In this document: positions 41,940-51,919 of the stretch, piece after piece
Position numbering within the stretch: the stretch's first letter is position 1
Layout: every line of letters starts with the position of its first letter
Origin: Jatrophihabitans sp964252635
Lineage (GTDB): Bacteria > Actinomycetota > Actinomycetes > Mycobacteriales > Jatrophihabitantaceae
Reading direction: 5' to 3'
DNA: 64,000 bases
NCBI RefSeq assembly: GCF_964252635.1
Contig: NZ_CAXUNP010000017.1
Coordinates: 7,827 to 71,826 of the forward strand
The notes under the pieces: model-generated
What the model was told of the DNA's origin: nothing
The model's input: the letters and a program-made list of their open reading frames with translations, nothing else
Databases searched by the model: none
Made by a program: the position numbers and the translations under genes

Positions 41940-43054
41940 GCGCCGGGCCGTCGGGCCTCGGCGCGGTAGACCTCGGAGAGTTGCCGCGCGCATGCGTCCC
42001 AGGTCGGGAAGTCCGTGGCGGCCAGGTTGTCGCCGCGCGGGCCGCGCATGGCCGTGGCGACCGCAGCCGCGACCTGCCCGGCGCCGGCCGTGATCGGCAG
42101 GCCCGTCACCAGCCCGTCCTCGACGAGGTCGCCGATACCGGCGACGTCGAACCCGACGACCGGCACGCCGAGCGTCAGGCCCTCCATGACGGCGACGGGG
42201 TGCGCCTCGTAGTCCGACAGCGCGGCCAGCACCTGCGCGCCGGCCAGCTCACGGGCCATGGCGCCGCGGTCGCGCGGGTCGACCTGGCGGATCTGGACGT
42301 GCTCGGCCACACCGCAGCGGTCGGCGAGCGCGCGCAGCTCGCCCTCGTACGGGCCGCCGCCGAGGATGACGAGGTGGGCGTCCGGGTCGCTCTGGCGGAG
42401 CAGGGGCAGGGCCTCGATGACCCGGTGGTGGCCCTTGTAGCGCTCGAGGCGGCCGCTGGACACGATGCGTCCGGGCACCGGGGACACCGGCTCGGTCAGC
42501 TCGGGCAGCGAACCGCCGTTGCGGATGACCGTGAAGTGCGACGCGTCGATGCCCGTGGCCTGCTCGAAGCGGGTGCGCTCGTAACGGCTCACCGCGATCA
42601 GCCGGCGGGCCCGGCGCAGCAACGGGGTCAGCGCCCGCCACTGGGTGTCGCGGATCGCCGTCCGGCTGGGCGCGGAGTGGCCGCCGGTGTGGAAGGTCAG
42701 CACGTAGGGCACGCCGGCCCGTGCGGCGGCGGCCATGCCGACGATGGGCACGAAGGTGTGCACGCCCTGGAAGTGCACGAGGTCCCAGTCCCCGCGCGTG
42801 ATCACCCGGGCGATGCCGGGCGCAAGGTAGTAGTCGCGGCTCTGCGGATAGGCGCGGCGGCGCACGATGTCGAAGCCCTCGTCGGCCCGCTCGGTGCGCG
42901 GCAGGCGGCCGCTGCGGTCGGTGGCGAGCACGGTCAGCTCGAGGTCGGGTTCATGCACCATGCGGGTGGTGACCTCGTGTACGTGGCTCTCGGTGCCGCC
43001 GAGGTCGGGGAAGTATCGCGGTGCTACCTCGAGCACGCGCAGCGGCGCGGTCAC
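41936..43054 (-). CDS. Glycosyltransferase, GT4 family
   Basis: 372 aa from GTG 43054 (GTGA overlap). Start VLEVAPRYFPDLGGTESHVHEV, donor segment IVSSGRLERYKGHHRVIEAL, SDYEAHPVAVMEGLTLGVPV. It belongs to the minus-strand run 40710-48056, with all members overlapping or touching, so one operon. Confidence 0.9.
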   Translation of the reverse strand: MTAPLRVLEVAPRYFPDLGGTESHVHEVTTRMVHEPDLELTVLATDRSGRLPRTERADEGFDIVRRRAYPQSRDYYLAPGIARVITRGDWDLVHFQGVHTFVPIVGMAAAARAGVPYVLTFHTGGHSAPSRTAIRDTQWRALTPLLRRARRLIAVSRYERTRFEQATGIDASHFTVIRNGGSLPELTEPVSPVPGRIVSSGRLERYKGHHRVIEALPLLRQSDPDAHLVILGGGPYEGELRALADRCGVAEHVQIRQVDPRDRGAMARELAGAQVLAALSDYEAHPVAVMEGLTLGVPVVGFDVAGIGDLVEDGLVTGLPITAGAGQVAAAVATAMRGPRGDNLAATDFPTWDACARQLSEVYRAEARRPGA

Positions 43055-43809
43055 TGGCGTGCCGTCGCGGGGTCGATCACGAGTGACCGGGTCGAGCGGC
43101 TCGTACCCACCGCGACCAGCTCGACGGTGACCCGCCGGTCGCTGGCCGGGAACCGGTAGGCGATCTCCCGCCCCGCCTGCAGCCGGAACGGGTCGGAGCG
43201 GTTCAGCTCCGTCGCCCCCTGCGTGACGACGATTCGGTACGGGCTGCTGTCTCGGACGGCTTCGACGTGCACCGCCACGGACCCGGCGCTCTGCTCGGCC
43301 AGCGACAGCTGCACCGGCGGCCGGTTCGACAGGTTGGTCGCGTGCACGGCGATGACGAGCGCGACGACCGTGACGCCGGCCGCGGCGGCGACCCAGGGGC
43401 CCTGACGCAGCAGCGTCGACGTCGGCACAACGAACGCCGGCTCACCGGACGGGGTGGTGCGTGCGCCCCAGGCGACAGCAAGCAGGCCGAGCACGCCGGC
43501 GCCGATGCCCCAGGACACCCGGGTGAGCCCGGGCGGGAACAGGTCGAGCACCAGGCCGAGCAGGACGAGCCCGGCCAGGGTGCCGGCCACGCCGATCACG
43601 GCGGCGTCGAGGCGGCCGCGACCGCGGCGACGTACGGCGGTGCCGAGGACGGCCAGCACACCTGCAGCGGCGAGGACGGCCCGCACCGCGGTCGGGGCGT
43701 CGAGGACGGCGGCGACCGACGCCTCGACGACGAGCGCCGCGCGCAGCACGGGGTCGACGACGCGCCGGTCGGTCAGGGCGCGTCGGGTGGTGGACAGGTC
43801 AGGCAGCAT
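43051..43809 (-). CDS. Membrane protein, unknown; exopolysaccharide operon
   Basis: 252 aa from ATG 43809, overlapping the previous gene's end by 11 bases. Four to five hydrophobic segments in the first 150 residues, then one further membrane segment and an extracellular beta-rich tail of about 95 residues (SLAEQSAGSVAVHVEAVRDS). I do not recognise a family. Position in the operon suggests a role in chain assembly or export. Confidence 0.7.
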   Translation of the reverse strand: MLPDLSTTRRALTDRRVVDPVLRAALVVEASVAAVLDAPTAVRAVLAAAGVLAVLGTAVRRRGRGRLDAAVIGVAGTLAGLVLLGLVLDLFPPGLTRVSWGIGAGVLGLLAVAWGARTTPSGEPAFVVPTSTLLRQGPWVAAAAGVTVVALVIAVHATNLSNRPPVQLSLAEQSAGSVAVHVEAVRDSSPYRIVVTQGATELNRSDPFRLQAGREIAYRFPASDRRVTVELVAVGTSRSTRSLVIDPATARQ

Positions 43810-45703
43810 GGAGCGCTCGCACGTCGTAGATGACAAGGGGGCCGTTCGCGTACACCCGGGTCACGCCGGGGACGTGCGCGAGCTTGGTCAGCGCCGCCAC
43901 GGACACCGGGCGGGTGCGGTTCTCGCCGCCGTACTCGCCGGACTCGACATAGACCTGCTGGTTCGGCAGGTTGGTCGAGTCCCGCAGGTCGACGATCACG
44001 TAGTCGATGTCGGCCCGGCGGATGAGCGCGCGGTCGGTCGCGGTGAACGTCGGGGCAAGCAGGACGCGGGAGGCGTCGATGTCGTCGCCGACGTGCGTCA
44101 CGGTGTGCTGGCCGCCGACCGCCGCCGCGAGCAGGCCGGCGTCGCGGTCGGCGTAGACCCGGCTGCCGGGCGGCAGGTGCGCGTGCTCCCAGCGGGCCGC
44201 AGCGAGGTTGGCCGCGTCGATGCTGCGCGCGTCGGCCGACACCAGGAACGGTCCGGGCAACTGGGCGACGGTCGCACCGGCGCCCAGCACCACGCCGCCG
44301 ACGAACACGACGCCGAGCAGCCCGCACGTCAGCGGCGCGGCCCACCGCGCTGCGGCCAGCCGCGAGCGGAACGCCGGCCCGAGGGCGATGACCACGCCGA
44401 CCCCGACGAACAGGAACCCGGAGGCGCGGTCGGTGACCTCGCCGGTGCCCGGGGTCAGGTGCCCGACAGGGATCACCGGGTAGGCCAGCGCGACCAGGCC
44501 GAACAGGGCGAGCAGGGCGCGTCCGCGGCGGAGCCAAGACCGAACGACCGGGATGCCGGCCAGCACGACCACGAAGACGATGAGGATCGACAGCACGGTG
44601 GCGACGCGCTCCCAGGGCGGGCTGGTGACCCCGCCGGAGCTGGTGAACAGCTGGTGCGACTGCTCGCCGTCCAACCGCGCCTGGATGCTCGTCACCGAGC
44701 TGGTGCCGATGGAGTCGAGGTAGCCCAGGACGGGGTTGCCCGGAAGCGCCGCCCACCCGATCACGAACAACACCCCGAGCGCGGTCATGACCATCAGGTC
44801 ACGCAGCGAGCGGGGACCTGCCTCGCGCGCGCGTCGACGGCCGAGCGTCGCGTCGACGAGCAGCCAGGCCGCGAACGCCAGGACGAGCAGCATCGCGGTC
44901 AGGTGGTGGCTGACAGCCACGACCAGGAGCAACGCGACGGGCAGCAGGTCGACCCGCCACCAGGGCGACGTGTCCGACCGGGAGCGCCGGACCGCGAACG
45001 CGTACACCGTCACGACCGCCAACGGCAGCGCGAACGACTGGTAGGAGAACTGGGCGTTGAAGAAGATGGCCTGCGGGTTGGCGGCGTACACGACGCTGGC
45101 GACGCACGCCGCGCGCAGCGACCCGGTGACCCGGCGGACGACGCCGATCAGGGCCAGAGTCAGCACCAGCCGCGAGAGCATCAGCACGACGACGGCCGAC
45201 GTGTGCCCGGACAGCCCGGTCAGCGACTGGACGGCGTCGGTCGCGATCTCCATGCCCGGGTAGCGAGGGCTGACGGGCAGCAGGGAGTTCGTGCCGAACA
45301 GGTGGTGCGTCCGGTTGATCGATCGCAGCGTCGCGGCGTGGATGAACTCGTCGTGGAAGACAAACAGCGTGGGGTACAGCACGACGCGGCTCGCCTGCAG
45401 CACGACGGGCAGTGCGACGGCGAGGATCAGCCGTTCGGTGCGCCCCGTGCGAGGGGCGACGATGCGGGCGGTCGGCGGCAGGAAGATCAGCAGCAGCCCG
45501 AGCCAGAACAGCCATTGCGTTCCGGGGCCGAGGTCGTCGGCGCGGCTGCGCCCGACGCTCCAGGCGCCGAGCAGCAGCCCTACGCTCATGGCGAGCAGGG
45601 TCGGGCCGGTCAGGTTGAGCGGCGCGCGGTGGGCGGCGCGCTGCTCGGCGTGAGGACGCACGACCGCGGTCGACGTCGCCGGGCCGGCGTGCAGGGCGGT
45701 CAC
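43799..45703 (-). CDS. Large polytopic membrane protein, probable glycosyltransferase/polymerase (GT-C-like)
   Basis: 634 aa from GTG 45703 (GTGA overlap). About a dozen membrane segments. The first outer loop contains VFHDEFIHAATLRSINRTHH and further NAQFSYQSFALPLAVV; an acidic D-E in the first loop after a membrane helix is the GT-C catalytic pattern. The last 150 residues are an extracellular soluble domain (RVYADRDAGLLAAAVGGQHT). It could be a GT-C enzyme using lipid-linked sugar or a Wzy-like polymerase; I prefer GT-C, with moderate certainty. Confidence 0.65.
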   Translation of the reverse strand: MTALHAGPATSTAVVRPHAEQRAAHRAPLNLTGPTLLAMSVGLLLGAWSVGRSRADDLGPGTQWLFWLGLLLIFLPPTARIVAPRTGRTERLILAVALPVVLQASRVVLYPTLFVFHDEFIHAATLRSINRTHHLFGTNSLLPVSPRYPGMEIATDAVQSLTGLSGHTSAVVVLMLSRLVLTLALIGVVRRVTGSLRAACVASVVYAANPQAIFFNAQFSYQSFALPLAVVTVYAFAVRRSRSDTSPWWRVDLLPVALLLVVAVSHHLTAMLLVLAFAAWLLVDATLGRRRAREAGPRSLRDLMVMTALGVLFVIGWAALPGNPVLGYLDSIGTSSVTSIQARLDGEQSHQLFTSSGGVTSPPWERVATVLSILIVFVVVLAGIPVVRSWLRRGRALLALFGLVALAYPVIPVGHLTPGTGEVTDRASGFLFVGVGVVIALGPAFRSRLAAARWAAPLTCGLLGVVFVGGVVLGAGATVAQLPGPFLVSADARSIDAANLAAARWEHAHLPPGSRVYADRDAGLLAAAVGGQHTVTHVGDDIDASRVLLAPTFTATDRALIRRADIDYVIVDLRDSTNLPNQQVYVESGEYGGENRTRPVSVAALTKLAHVPGVTRVYANGPLVIYDVRALHAA

Positions 45704-47208
45704 GACGCGACCCCCACGGCGCGCTGGTCGTGCGGCACGGGCAGGGGGCGACGGTGCCGCGGGCCGGGTCGCGGGCGCCGGTGGAGCGCCGGGGGTGGCG
45801 GCGGGTCGACGGGCGCCGGCGCGCGCGCCGCCCGCAGGATCGGCCCGGTGAGCAGGACGGCCTCGACGGCCAGGGCGCCGACCCAGAAGGAGCAGAGCCC
45901 GACGGTGCCGCCGACTTTCGCGCCGATGACCGCGGCGACGAGCTCGAAGACCGCCCCGAGCAGCGCGATGACCGCGGCGTTGCCGGTGCGGTTCTGCGTG
46001 CGGCGCAGGGCGACGAAGTGGTCCTTGATGACGAAGGGCAGCCCGGCGAGCACGAGCACTCGCAGGGTGGTCAGCGCCTCGACGGAGTAGGAGTGCCCGA
46101 ACGCCGACAGCACGGTCGGGCCGAGGGGCCACAGCACGGCGTCGGCGACCAGGCTCGCGGCGATGCCGAACGGGATGGTGAACCGCATCCGCTGGGCCAG
46201 CTCGCGCTCACGTCCCTGGGCCGAGGCGAACAGGGCGATGGTGATGCTGAACGGGAGGACGAACACGAACCCGGCGATGCTGCGCGCGGTCGAGAAATAG
46301 CCGTTGGCCTCGGCGGACAGCACCGCGGCGACGACGACCGACAGCAGCAGCATCGGGGCCTGCAGCATGAGGTTCAGGGCGTGGTGGCTGGCGGCCGAGC
46401 GGGCCAGGCGGCGCAGCAGGCCGAGGTCGACGAGGCGGCGGCCGACGGCGCGGGCCGTCACGACCGAGGTCCGCACACGCGTGCGCATGGCCACGAGCCC
46501 GAGCGACACCAGGTTGCCGAGCGTCCAGGACAGGAAGATGTCCATGCCGCTGCGGCGTCCGGCGTAGACGAGCCCGATCAAGATGACGATCTTGGCGACG
46601 CTGGCCAGCGTATTCCGCTCGAGCTGCACCCGGCTCAGCCCCACGACGAGCACGGCCTGGTCGAGCACCATGCACAGGCCGGTGATGCCCGTGCCGATCG
46701 CGAAGTCGACGACGTTGAATGGCGTGGCGATGCTGGACAGGTCCGTCAGGCCGAGCGACCCGACGCCGATGGCGACGAGCGCGCCGAACACGGTGCTGGC
46801 GACCCCGGCCACGACGAGCGCGGTGCGCACGAGCAGCCGACGGGTCGCCGGGTCGGTGCGCGGGATCTCGGCGATCAGCAGGGTGCCGAGCCCGAGCATG
46901 CCGAAGCTGCCGAGCAGCAGCATCAGCGACGTGGCCGCGCCCGCGACACCGACCGCGGTGACGCTGGTCAGCCGGGCCGCGACGGCCCAGTAGAGCAGGC
47001 CGAGGATCCCCGTGACGGCCTGCGTGCCGACCAGCGCGGCGCTGATGCCGGCGACGTGCCGGACGCCGCCCTTGAGCGAGAACCGCCCACCTCGCGGCGC
47101 AGAGACCGGCGCAGCAGCAGGCCGCGTCGGTCTCGGTGCAGGACGCAGCGCCGAGCTGTCGGCCGTCATGACGGCCGCACCCACTCCTGTGTCAGGGGCC
47201 TGCGTCAC
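45700..47208 (-). CDS. Wzx-type polysaccharide flippase
   Basis: 502 aa, GTG 47208. Twelve to fourteen membrane segments (for example LVGTQAVTGILGLLYWAVAA; LQAPMLLLSVVVAAVLSAEA) in the MATE/MVF lipid-flippase pattern, with cytoplasmic Pro/Arg-rich N- and C-terminal tails. It would move lipid-linked repeat units across the membrane. Overlaps neighbours by 4 bases on both sides. A second flippase lies at 56468. Confidence 0.85.
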   Translation of the reverse strand: MTQAPDTGVGAAVMTADSSALRPAPRPTRPAAAPVSAPRGGRFSLKGGVRHVAGISAALVGTQAVTGILGLLYWAVAARLTSVTAVGVAGAATSLMLLLGSFGMLGLGTLLIAEIPRTDPATRRLLVRTALVVAGVASTVFGALVAIGVGSLGLTDLSSIATPFNVVDFAIGTGITGLCMVLDQAVLVVGLSRVQLERNTLASVAKIVILIGLVYAGRRSGMDIFLSWTLGNLVSLGLVAMRTRVRTSVVTARAVGRRLVDLGLLRRLARSAASHHALNLMLQAPMLLLSVVVAAVLSAEANGYFSTARSIAGFVFVLPFSITIALFASAQGRERELAQRMRFTIPFGIAASLVADAVLWPLGPTVLSAFGHSYSVEALTTLRVLVLAGLPFVIKDHFVALRRTQNRTGNAAVIALLGAVFELVAAVIGAKVGGTVGLCSFWVGALAVEAVLLTGPILRAARAPAPVDPPPPPALHRRPRPGPRHRRPLPVPHDQRAVGVAS

Positions 47209-48056
47209 GCGCTTTCGGGCAGCTCGCGCCCGACGTCCGACCGCGCGGTCCGCTCGTCGCCCGCGGCGACGGACGGGGCGGCAGCGCGGGCGCGGTGCCG
47301 GCGACGCTCGGTCACGATGGTCTTGAGAACTCGGAAACCGTCGCTGACCGCGTTGAGGTTGCTCTCGCCGTGGATGCGCAGGCGTTCGACGCTGCCGACC
47401 TCCTGGACCGTCAAGCCCGCGGAGGCGATCCGGCAGTTGATCACGGTCTCGATCTCGAACCCGTCGCCCCAGATCATCCGCTCGGCGTTGACCGAGCCGA
47501 ACGCGTGGTTGGGCAGCTCAAGGGTGTGCCGGATGTCGGTCCAGAACGCGTTGTAGCCGTAGCAGAGGTCGGTGTAGCGGGTGCGCATCATCAGGTTGGC
47601 GATGATGTTGAGCATCCGGTTGCCGAGCGACCGGAAGCGGGTGATGTCGTGACTGCCACCGCCCTCGACGAAGCGGCTGCCTTTGGCGAAGTCGGCGCCG
47701 TCGGTCAGGGCCTCGACGAACGCGGGGATTTCGCCGGCGTCGGCCGACCCGTCGGCGTCGAACATGACCACGACGTCGCCGGTGGCTGCGGCGAACCCGC
47801 AGGCCAGGGCATTGCCCTTGCCGCGCCTGGTCTGCGTCAGCACCCGGATGGAGGGCATGAGGTCGCGGGCCGTCGCGACGGTGTCGTCGCTGGAGCGGCC
47901 GTCGACGAGGATGACCTCGTGGACCTCGGGGAGTTCGGGAAGCACGACTTCGAGGTTGCGCGCTTCGTTCTTGGCCGGAATCACGATCGTGACCCTTGGC
48001 TGGGCAGGTCGGTGCGTTTCAAGGCGTGACAACGTATCCCCTGGTTGGTTGGTCAC
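47205..48056 (-). CDS. Glycosyltransferase, GT2 family (DPM1-like)
   Basis: 283 aa from GTG 48056; ribosome site weak. GT-A fold: VTIVIPAKNEARNLEVVL, EVILVDGRSSDDTVATA, metal-binding VVMFDADGSADAGEI, and CYGYNAFW near the acceptor site. No membrane helices, so like soluble polyprenyl-phosphate glycosyltransferases. First gene of the minus-strand operon; it could load sugars onto the polyprenyl carrier. Confidence 0.88.
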   Translation of the reverse strand: MTNQPGDTLSRLETHRPAQPRVTIVIPAKNEARNLEVVLPELPEVHEVILVDGRSSDDTVATARDLMPSIRVLTQTRRGKGNALACGFAAATGDVVVMFDADGSADAGEIPAFVEALTDGADFAKGSRFVEGGGSHDITRFRSLGNRMLNIIANLMMRTRYTDLCYGYNAFWTDIRHTLELPNHAFGSVNAERMIWGDGFEIETVINCRIASAGLTVQEVGSVERLRIHGESNLNAVSDGFRVLKTIVTERRRHRARAAAPSVAAGDERTARSDVGRELPESA

Positions 48057-48366
48057 TGGTGCTCTGCTGCGGCCGGACGCGCTGGTTGGATCCTGGCCGT
48101 GCGGGTGCGGACGTTGTTCGTCCGGCTCAAGATTTCCCGACTCTTACCGTTCGGGCAAAACGAGCATGGGGTTCCCTGGAGAGCGCTGTGGATTGCGATC
48201 ACACCGGTGCGCCATGCGCTGTTCATTCCGATGTAGCGGTTAAGACGTGCGTCTCACAGAGGCCGACCCCGCCCGGTGGTCACGTTGTGCTGCGCACCCG
48301 TCGGTAACTACAGTTGGGCCCACTAACACGCTTGTGGGTCGGTACACAACGAGGCGGGCAGCCAGG
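48057..48366. promoter_or_regulatory. Divergent intergenic region
   Basis: 310 bases between the leftward exopolysaccharide operon and a small rightward gene. It must hold the operon's promoter. I see no strong -35/-10 pair, hairpin or repeat; the stretch 48115-48250 is somewhat richer in A/T. Confidence 0.35.
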
Positions 48367-48639
48367 GTGGACGCGAAGCAGTGCCGGTGCGGTCATTCCC
48401 GCACCGCGCACGAGCACTATCGGCCCGGGTCCGAGTGCTCGCTCTGCGCGCCCGACGAGTGCGGCCGCTTCCGCCCGAATCGGTCGCTGACCTCCAGCTT
48501 CTCGGTGATCTTGAACAGGTTGCGGCCGCAACGACATGTCAACGGAGCGCCCGGCGCGGTGCTGCGCATTCGGTCGGACGATCACCCGACGGACGGGCCG
48601 GACGCCGGCGGCGACCCCTCGGTGGCGCGCGAGGCGTGA
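48367..48639 (+). CDS. Small Cys-rich (zinc-ribbon-like) protein
   Basis: 90 aa from GTG 48367; open further upstream but the conserved part starts here. CRCGHSRTAHEHYRPGSECS followed by LCAPDECGRFRP gives CxCGH ... C-x2-C-x4-C, a short zinc-binding motif seen in small actinobacterial proteins and Zn-ribbon tails. The rest is basic and unstructured. Function unknown. Confidence 0.55.
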   Translation: MDAKQCRCGHSRTAHEHYRPGSECSLCAPDECGRFRPNRSLTSSFSVILNRLRPQRHVNGAPGAVLRIRSDDHPTDGPDAGGDPSVAREA

Positions 48640-48819
48640 CGCTCGCTGAACTTGTTTTGAGGTCGAACGAACATTGATCGCGTTGATCGTGTTCTCTTCG
48701 TGTGAAGTATTGGGTACGTTCGGTGGTGAACGACACGGACGTCGGTGCGGGGGCACCCCTCCACCCACGCGCGCCGTCCGGACTCCTCGGCGGCCTCGTC
48801 GCCCTCGAAGGTTTCCAGC

Positions 48820-50199
48820 ATGTGTCGTCATTCGCGCCCGTTTTGTAGGCAAACCTCCCGTCAAATTGGCCTAGTGAGCCTGATCACTCTCTGCGCTCTG
48901 ACTGGCGCGTCGGCGGTGTCGGCCTCGGCCAAGACCGCAGCTCACCACCCCGTGACGCACCGCAACCACTCACACCACGCACAGAAGCACCACCTGAAGA
49001 AGCGCCACGCCCTCAAGCACAAGCCGCCCAAGCACCCCACTCCCAAGGCGACCGCTGGGAAGGCAACCTCGGTCAGGCCGGCCCCGCCCAGGGTCGCCCC
49101 CACCACAGCCACCCCGACGAAGGCGTCCTTGACCGCTACGCCGTCGACCGCTACCGCCTGGGTCACCCGCTCGGGCTCCCAGCTGCAGCTGGCGGGCAAG
49201 CCGTGGCGCTTCGCTGGGGTGAACATGTACTGGCTGGGCCTGGACGAAAACGTCACCGACGCCGCGGGCCCGACCTACCCGACGCATGCGGCAGTCGACA
49301 ACGGGTTCTCGGCGGCCCGGTCGCTCGGGGCGGGGCTCGTGCGCTCGATCTCGCTCGGCGTCAGTGTCGGATCGCCCCGCTCGCTCGAGCCGACGCTGGG
49401 CCACTTCAACGACGCGGCCTTCGCGAGCATCGACTACGCCGTGGCCGACGCCCGGCGGTACGGGGTGCGACTGATGATCCCGCTGACCGACGAGTGGCAC
49501 TACTACCACGGCGGCAAGCACACGTTCACGAACTGGCTCGGCTACCCCGACGCGCCGGGCCAGAACTGCGTCACCGACGCCGGGCAGCGGCAGCGCGAGG
49601 CCGAGTTCTACACCGACCCGCGCATCGTGGCCGCCTTCCACGCCTACGTCGCGCACCTCCTGAACCACGTCAACCCGTACACCGGGCTGCGCCTGGGCAG
49701 CGACCCGACGATCGCCATCTGGGAGACGGGCAACGAGGTGTGGGACGCGCCGACGGCCTGGACCGAGCAGACCGCCGCCTATATCAAGTCGTTGGCGCCG
49801 CACGCGCTCGTGGCCGACGGCAGCGCCGCCACCGGCAAGGCGATCAGCGAGACCGCCTACGCAGCGCCGCACGTCGACCTCATCGACGCGCACTTCTACC
49901 CGACCAGCGTCGCCACCATGACCTCGGACGCACGGTTCACCGCGGCGCACGGCAAGGCCTACATGGTGGGCGAGTTCCCGCTCACCACCCAGACCGACTC
50001 GTCGTGGACGACGGCGCTGGCCACCGACCGCGACGTCGCCGGCGGCCTGGCGTGGTCGCTGTTTCCCTGGCTAAGCGCAACGCAACCCGAACAGCACGAC
50101 GACGGGTACACGTTCCACTACCCCGGCGCCAACGCCACCGAGCGCTCGGCCGTTACCCGCCTGCAGGCCTACGCCAAGCAAGTGGCCGGAACGAACTGA
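48820..50199 (+). CDS. GH5-like glycosidase, secreted paralogue
   Basis: 459 aa from ATG 48820 (GAAGG upstream). Signal peptide (QIGLVSLITLCALTGASAVS), then a His/Lys/Pro/Thr-rich linker of about 75 residues (e.g. HHAQKHHLKKRHALKHKPP), then the same catalytic domain as 37237-38454: WETGNEVWDA with Glu306, VGEFPL with Glu385. The basic His-rich linker may bind wall polymers or metal. It precedes the MFS gene and ugd. Likely acts on the polymer made by this region. Confidence 0.85.
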   Translation: MCRHSRPFCRQTSRQIGLVSLITLCALTGASAVSASAKTAAHHPVTHRNHSHHAQKHHLKKRHALKHKPPKHPTPKATAGKATSVRPAPPRVAPTTATPTKASLTATPSTATAWVTRSGSQLQLAGKPWRFAGVNMYWLGLDENVTDAAGPTYPTHAAVDNGFSAARSLGAGLVRSISLGVSVGSPRSLEPTLGHFNDAAFASIDYAVADARRYGVRLMIPLTDEWHYYHGGKHTFTNWLGYPDAPGQNCVTDAGQRQREAEFYTDPRIVAAFHAYVAHLLNHVNPYTGLRLGSDPTIAIWETGNEVWDAPTAWTEQTAAYIKSLAPHALVADGSAATGKAISETAYAAPHVDLIDAHFYPTSVATMTSDARFTAAHGKAYMVGEFPLTTQTDSSWTTALATDRDVAGGLAWSLFPWLSATQPEQHDDGYTFHYPGANATERSAVTRLQAYAKQVAGTN

Positions 50200-50306
50200 G
50201 TCGCGGCGTGTGAAGTGGCTGACGAATCACCTAGTCGACTCCTACCGGCCGCTGAGGTGTGACAGCGTGAGGCGTTCACTCTTGTCACGCAGTTGAAGAA
50301 GGTGCC

Positions 50307-51821
50307 GTGCACATTCCTTCCGGGCCGCTCGCGGGTCGCTACCCGGCGGTGGCCGCCATGGCACTGCTGGCGTTGGTGCCCTACCTCGCCCTGTCCTCGG
50401 CGTTGGCGCCCCTGACACCGTTGATCAGCGCCGACCTGCACATGGGGCCGCAGACCCTGTCGCTCGGTCTGGGGATGGCGAACGCGGGTTACGCGCTGGG
50501 CACCGTGCTCGCGGTGGTGTTCGCCCAGCACCTGCCGCAGCGCATCATGCTTGTGACCTACGCGGCCATCTCGGTGGTCGGTTCGGTGTTGCTGGCCGCC
50601 GCCCAGGACCCGGCCATGTTCATCATCGGCCACGTCCTGCAGGGCCTATGCACGAGCCTGCTCCTCATCGCCGCGGTTCCCCCGCTGGCGTTGGGCTTCG
50701 GCGCCGAGAAGCTGCGGTACACGTCGGTGACGATGAGCATGTGCATCTTCGGCGCCGTCGCGCTCGGACCCACCATCGGCGGCATCCAGACCAACGCCCA
50801 CCAGTGGCGCCCGCTGCTGTGGATCGTGGCCGGCGTCGCCGTGCTGGCCCTGCTGCTGACCGTCCTCACCTACGACCACACGCCGCCGGCCAACCGCAAC
50901 GTGCCCAAGGACCCGCTCGCCATCTCGTTGGCCGCTATCGGCTCGATCGCCGCCTTCTTCGGGGTGTCCGAGCTGACCTCGCACGACTTCCTGTCCACGG
51001 TGACCGTGCTCCCCCTGGTTGCTGGGATCGTCGTCATCCTCGCCCTCATCGTCTACCAGACCAGGAGCCGCAACCCGTTGCTGCCGCTGGGGCCGCTGCT
51101 GCGCAGCACCATCCCGGTCTCCGGCATCACGATCGCGTTGTGCGCCGCGGCGGCGTCGGTATCGGTCAGCGACCTGACTCTGACTCTCGTCGCCGAGCAG
51201 CGCGGTGCGCTTCACGCGGGCCTGCTGTACCTGCCCGAGCTCGGCGGGGCCCTGCTCACCGCGTTCGCGCTCGGCCGGGTTATTGAGACTCGCTGGCTGC
51301 AGTATCTGCCGCCGGTGGGCATGGTCTTCCTCGCCGCGGGCATCCTGGTGTTTCTCGTCAAGGTCCCGGCCGACCCGACCATCGCCCTGGTCGGCTCCGG
51401 GCTCACCGGTGTGGGCCTGGGTGCGACGGTGGCGCCGGCGTTGTTCGGTGCCGGGTTCTCGCTGCCGGCACCGAGCCTCCAGCGGGTCTTCGCGATGGTC
51501 GAGCTGCTGCGCGCCGTGGCGGCCTTCATGGTCGCGCCGATCTTCGTCCATCTCGCCGCGACAGTGGGCGGCTCGACCGCAGCCGGGACCCGGGACGCAC
51601 TGTGGATCAGCCTCGCCATCGTCGTGGGTGGCACAGCGCTGGCGGGCCTGTTCTACGTCGCCGGTGGCGCGCGCCCCAGCACGCCGAACATGGACGCCTT
51701 CCTCAACGGCGCCGCACCCGCGTGGCCGTCACCGCTGTTGTTCGACCGGCTGCGACGCAGCCGGGTCGAACCGATCACCGACGAGCTCCGCGAAGACCAG
51801 GTCGTCGCGTCGCAGGGGTAG
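50307..51821 (+). CDS. MFS transporter, 14-helix (drug:H+ antiporter type)
   Basis: 504 aa from GTG 50307 with AAGGTG upstream. Fourteen membrane segments; GLGMANAGYALGTVLAVVFA and LHAGLLYLPELGGALLTAFA are typical of the DHA2-like group. Substrate unknown; proximity to glycan genes may mean export of a precursor or be chance. Confidence 0.85.
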   Translation: MHIPSGPLAGRYPAVAAMALLALVPYLALSSALAPLTPLISADLHMGPQTLSLGLGMANAGYALGTVLAVVFAQHLPQRIMLVTYAAISVVGSVLLAAAQDPAMFIIGHVLQGLCTSLLLIAAVPPLALGFGAEKLRYTSVTMSMCIFGAVALGPTIGGIQTNAHQWRPLLWIVAGVAVLALLLTVLTYDHTPPANRNVPKDPLAISLAAIGSIAAFFGVSELTSHDFLSTVTVLPLVAGIVVILALIVYQTRSRNPLLPLGPLLRSTIPVSGITIALCAAAASVSVSDLTLTLVAEQRGALHAGLLYLPELGGALLTAFALGRVIETRWLQYLPPVGMVFLAAGILVFLVKVPADPTIALVGSGLTGVGLGATVAPALFGAGFSLPAPSLQRVFAMVELLRAVAAFMVAPIFVHLAATVGGSTAAGTRDALWISLAIVVGGTALAGLFYVAGGARPSTPNMDAFLNGAAPAWPSPLLFDRLRRSRVEPITDELREDQVVASQG

Positions 51822-51919
51822 GCCGTCGCCGGACGACTACCTGCAACATGCGCGAAGCATGGAATTGCGTACGGTAGGTGCGCTCAAGCCAGCCAGCGAA
51901 TCGGGAGCACACCAGCACC

